Source of the DNA: an uncultured Chitinophaga sp.
GTDB lineage: Bacteria > Bacteroidota > Bacteroidia > Chitinophagales > Chitinophagaceae
Direction of reading: 5' to 3'
Assembly: GCF_937898475.1 (NCBI RefSeq)
Contig: NZ_CALEJS010000043.1
Coordinates: 1 to 8,167, forward strand
Length of the DNA: 8,167 bases
Notes under the pieces: model-generated
What the model saw: only the letters and a program-made list of their open reading frames with translations
Told to the model about the DNA's origin: nothing
The model's database searches: none
Program-made: the position numbers and the translations under genes
Shown: positions 6,189 through 8,167 of the stretch, in pieces
Position numbering within the stretch: position 1 is the stretch's first letter
How the letters are laid out: each line of letters begins with the position of its first letter

Positions 6189-6226
6189 CCTTACTGCTGT
6201 CATTTACTGCATTTAATGGTACTATT

Positions 6227-6565
6227 ATGAACAAGATAGCCAAGATTATCACTGAGCTGCGCAAGCAAAAGGGCTGGTCTCAAACAGAGCTGGCCACTGA
6301 GAGTAATGTTTCCAGGGAGATTATTGGCAAGTATGAACGCGGGGAGGCGGTGCCTTCCATTGAGTTCGCTAAACGGATCGCTGATGCTTTTGGGGTGTCA
6401 CTGGATTACCTGGTAGGGGAAGGCATCAACGCCAGCTTCGATAAAAAAACACTCCAGCGTATCCAGGATATTGAGAAGCTGGATCCCGACACCAAAGACA
6501 AGCTGTATTTTCTGATCGATAACATTATCCAGAATACTAAAGCTAAAAAAGCATTGAACTCCTAA
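6227..6565 (+). CDS. XRE/Cro-family helix-turn-helix transcriptional repressor
   Basis: 112 residues. The N-terminal HTH_3 domain (about 6-63) shows the family pattern: LRKQKGWSQTELA, then SNVSREIIGKYERGEAVPS with the recognition helix, and FGVSLDYLVGE. The C-terminal 45 residues are charged and helical and probably dimerise the protein. It is divergent from the SymE-primase-recombinase operon, with 144 bp between start codons. In temperate elements this position belongs to the maintenance repressor, so it probably represses replication and excision genes and itself through the GTACTAT boxes. There is no peptidase domain, so it is not a LexA/CI-type self-cleaving repressor. No Shine-Dalgarno is seen. 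A strong hairpin follows the stop codon. Confidence 0.9.
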   Translation: MNKIAKIITELRKQKGWSQTELATESNVSREIIGKYERGEAVPSIEFAKRIADAFGVSLDYLVGEGINASFDKKTLQRIQDIEKLDPDTKDKLYFLIDNIIQNTKAKKALNS

Positions 6566-6570
6566 AATGA

Positions 6571-6600
6571 AAAAACCGCAGGTGGTGCCTGCGGTTTTTT
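6571..6600. terminator. Bidirectional rho-independent terminator between convergent genes
   Basis: CCGCAGG (6576-6582) pairs with CCTGCGG (6588-6594) around TGGTG. A5 before and T6 after extend the stem to 12 bp and give a U-tract in both directions. It lies between the XRE stop codon (6565, plus strand) and the immunity gene stop (6633, minus strand), serving both and insulating the two blocks. Confidence 0.9.
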
Positions 6601-6632
6601 GGAGAATAACCACCTAGAGGAAAAACCATTAG

Positions 6633-7127
6633 CTAAAATAAACCATCAAAGCTGTATTCTTTGCTTTTGCCTATCCATAATACTTCTTCTTCAATCCCTC
6701 TATATACAATATACCCTGGAACAAGAGCTAGTAAATCATTCCATGATAACGTATTGGACAATAGCTTTTTTTTGTTATTTATTATATTGTCTTTGAAGCT
6801 AGAGAAAAGGAAAACCGGTTGCTCATAGATATACCATAGTTTAACTATGTTGTCTAATGAGTCGGAACTCCGTCCAGAGCTACTCCAAAAGCTAACTCCA
6901 AAACCATCTTCCTCAATTATGAATATATTCTCTTTGGGTATGCCCTTAACCAACTCTTCAAGGAAAGAACCAACATAATCATTAGGCCGCCTCGCACGAA
7001 CAAAAAGGGTTCCACTTCTATCTAGAACTTTGCTAAATAAATCGTAAAGAAAAACCCTATCGCCATAAACAGGCCTAAATGGAGCAATAGATATTAAATC
7101 TTCGCTATGCCTACGCAAATCTTTCAT
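6633..7127 (-). CDS. Putative immunity protein for the adjacent Rhs toxin
   Basis: 164 residues, cytosolic, with no signal peptide or membrane segment. I do not recognise the family. It has a hydrophobic and acidic make-up with several aromatic stretches (LWYIYEQPVFLFSSF, 97-111) and acidic patches (IIEEDGFGVSFW, IEEE) that could neutralise a basic nuclease tip. The assignment rests on position: its ATG overlaps the Rhs stop codon as ATGA, the usual coupling of a polymorphic toxin and its cognate immunity gene. It appears more AT-rich than the mobile module. It ends 33 bp from the bidirectional terminator. The toxin and immunity genes share one transcript coming from the right. Confidence 0.65.
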   Translation of the reverse strand: MKDLRRHSEDLISIAPFRPVYGDRVFLYDLFSKVLDRSGTLFVRARRPNDYVGSFLEELVKGIPKENIFIIEEDGFGVSFWSSSGRSSDSLDNIVKLWYIYEQPVFLFSSFKDNIINNKKKLLSNTLSWNDLLALVPGYIVYRGIEEEVLWIGKSKEYSFDGLF

Positions 7128-8167
7128 TCTATAATTTTAAACGGAGGATACCAAGTTCGTTGAGCAGTGCTGCCAATTTTTTGATCATTCCAATAAAATC
7201 TTATTGTGGAATGAAAGCCTGGCTGGCCTGTACTATGTAATGCTCCATAATCCCACCGCCATAATGCACCTCCAGGTTTATTCGCCCATACGCCGCCAAC
7301 TTTTTGTAATTGGCGGATTGAAAATATTGTTCCTGCTCCACTGCCACCTGCTGGATTTGCATATAGTGCTTCGATTTTATAAGACCCAATTCTTAGTCCT
7401 CTTTTCCCAAATACGCCATATCCTCCTCTTAAACCAAATATGCCATACCCTTTTGTCGCACCGGCTACAACGGGCATTGAGGCAGTCCACTTGATTCCAG
7501 CTCCTATTACCTCGCTCATCATATAACCAAGTCCTTGTTCTACCAAGGCTGGATCTAATATAGGATATGTTGCTCCATAGAATTGACCAGAATAGTAGGC
7601 CCAGTTTTCATATAGGTCAGGGTCATTTGCTGCCTGGTCCATTATACCAATTCCCGCATTAACCCTATCATTAAAATCCTCAGCATGACTTTTTGGAGAT
7701 TTATTGGCCCAATCAGCATAAAAGCGCATCATTGGTGTGTAGTGCTGGGGATGTTCTTCCTTGTTTTTCTTATCCTTGTTTTTATCTTTATCATTATCCC
7801 CGTCATTGATATTGAAAGTGCCGTTCTGTAATGAACTAAGGAGTTGGTCAAAACCTGCATCACCTCTATTATAGGTGCCTTCCCATAGGCCTGTTGGATC
7901 ATTATGCAGAATTGGATTATCGAAGCCAAACCTATAGCCGGTCCAATCGTGGGCTAACTCAGCTGCTGGATCAGTACTTAAAAAGCGCCCTATCTGCTGG
8001 TCGTACATCCTAGCATTAAAATCATACAACTCTAAACCACTACCATCTATGAACTCTTTATTTTGTAACTCATTACCATTATACTTAAATCTATTCTCCG
8101 CATAGTTCATGCCCTTCAGCGCATTCGAACTAATCCCCGCCATCGTCAACCCAAAAGGATAATAATG
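7124..8167 (-). CDS. Rhs-family polymorphic toxin, C-terminal part (5' end outside window)
   Basis: Open to the right edge; 347 codons are visible, starting HYYPFGLTMAGIS. The first methionine-like codons are internal, so the gene starts beyond the window. Residues 1 to about 95 (from the edge) are the conserved Rhs core end, with LELYDFNARMYDQQIGRFLS, TDPAAE and DNPILHNDPTG. After DPTGLWE the variable tip begins: a D/K/N-rich linker (about 121-138), a helical middle section with VEQGLGYMMSEVIGAGI, a duplicated nonamer GYGIFGLRG/GYGVFGKRG (240-257), and a compact C-terminal domain of about 95 residues. That domain carries RWDYGALHSTG and GFHSTIRFYW, with H311 and H319 as possible catalytic residues. 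The basic, histidine-bearing end suggests a nuclease, but I cannot name the family. Rhs proteins deliver such tips into neighbouring cells through secretion systems. The immunity gene overlaps the stop codon. Confidence 0.85.
   Translation of the reverse strand, partial: HYYPFGLTMAGISSNALKGMNYAENRFKYNGNELQNKEFIDGSGLELYDFNARMYDQQIGRFLSTDPAAELAHDWTGYRFGFDNPILHNDPTGLWEGTYNRGDAGFDQLLSSLQNGTFNINDGDNDKDKNKDKKNKEEHPQHYTPMMRFYADWANKSPKSHAEDFNDRVNAGIGIMDQAANDPDLYENWAYYSGQFYGATYPILDPALVEQGLGYMMSEVIGAGIKWTASMPVVAGATKGYGIFGLRGGYGVFGKRGLRIGSYKIEALYANPAGGSGAGTIFSIRQLQKVGGVWANKPGGALWRWDYGALHSTGQPGFHSTIRFYWNDQKIGSTAQRTWYPPFKIIE
8129..8166 (-). repeat. Rhs-core direct repeat (partner of 1-38)
   Basis: Matches positions 1-38 at 37 of 38 bases, in the same orientation and reading frame (YYPFGLTMAGIS). 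The next base on the right (8167 G against 39 T) differs, so the repeat seems to end there upstream of YYPFG. On the other side it may be much longer, since both copies run into core sequence, and the left copy leaves the window. The repeated cores bracket about 8.1 kb. Confidence 0.85.

Larger units (their letters stand above)
6101..6226. promoter_or_regulatory. Candidate operator set: three GTACTAT boxes and a GTATAA-GA-TTATAC palindrome
   Basis: GTACTAT occurs at 6103-6109, 6148-6154 and 6219-6225. The outer two copies share the 10-mer TGGTACTATT (6101-6110 and 6217-6226), and the first extends to GTACTATTGTAC. The copies fall over the predicted minus-strand start point, between the two promoters, and just before the XRE start codon. 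A perfect 6-2-6 palindrome GTATAA/TTATAC sits at 6121-6134, beside the minus -7 box. These are plausible binding sites for the XRE protein on both promoters, including its own. Confidence 0.45.

Noticed and set aside
6398..6796. Open frames at 6398-6613 (minus) and 6599-6796 (plus)
   Set aside because: One is antisense to the XRE gene and crosses the terminator; the other is antisense to the immunity gene. Their hydrophobic stretches come from AT-rich DNA.
7201..7929. Open frames at 7201-7389, 7204-7494 and 7729-7929
   Set aside because: All lie within the Rhs tip coding sequence in other frames or on the opposite strand and show no features of their own.

Overview
This looks like an accessory region of a Bacteroidota chromosome, probably a Chitinophaga-like soil bacterium. 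The evidence is an Rhs core of the YYPFGLTMAGIS / YDFNARMYD type, promoter -7 boxes of the TAnnTTTG form, no Shine-Dalgarno sequences before clear starts, and a primase plus paired-recombinase module of a kind I associate with that phylum. The genus is an inference.

Layout, left to right. Positions 1-60 hold a 5'-truncated scrap of an Rhs core (minus strand) that continues out of the window. Positions 61-165 are AT-rich, with nothing I can name. About 166-225 resembles the 5' half of a tRNA. About 240-700 is a GC-rich block full of long inverted repeats and ends in a hairpin plus T6; it has no convincing gene and could be a structured RNA or a DNA-processing site. About 770-1200 carries tRNA-like pieces (anticodon arms and T-loop motifs) on both strands, none with a matched acceptor stem. 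Positions 1200-1333 hold only a short direct repeat.

Positions 1334-6565 form a compact mobile module. A minus-strand operon reads SymE-like protein, CHC2/TOPRIM primase fused to an AAA+-like ATPase, Xer-like tyrosine recombinase, and a second recombinase lacking two catalytic residues. A plus-strand XRE repressor is divergently transcribed. The shared intergenic region has a -7 box facing each way and repeated GTACTAT boxes, so the XRE protein plausibly controls the operon. Iteron-like repeats sit between the primase and recombinase genes. A strong hairpin separates the XRE gene from the next block, which converges on it.

Positions 6633-8167 (minus strand) are the end of an Rhs polymorphic toxin gene that enters from the right edge, followed with a 4-bp overlap by a likely immunity gene. 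The first 38 bp of the window repeat the last part of the window (37/38 matches, in the Rhs core). In the direction of transcription the order is therefore Rhs core, toxin tip, immunity gene, mobile module, debris, then a second promoterless Rhs core. This matches the known arrangement of an Rhs locus with a downstream orphan tip. The identical cores could let the locus swap toxin tips and delete the module by recombination.
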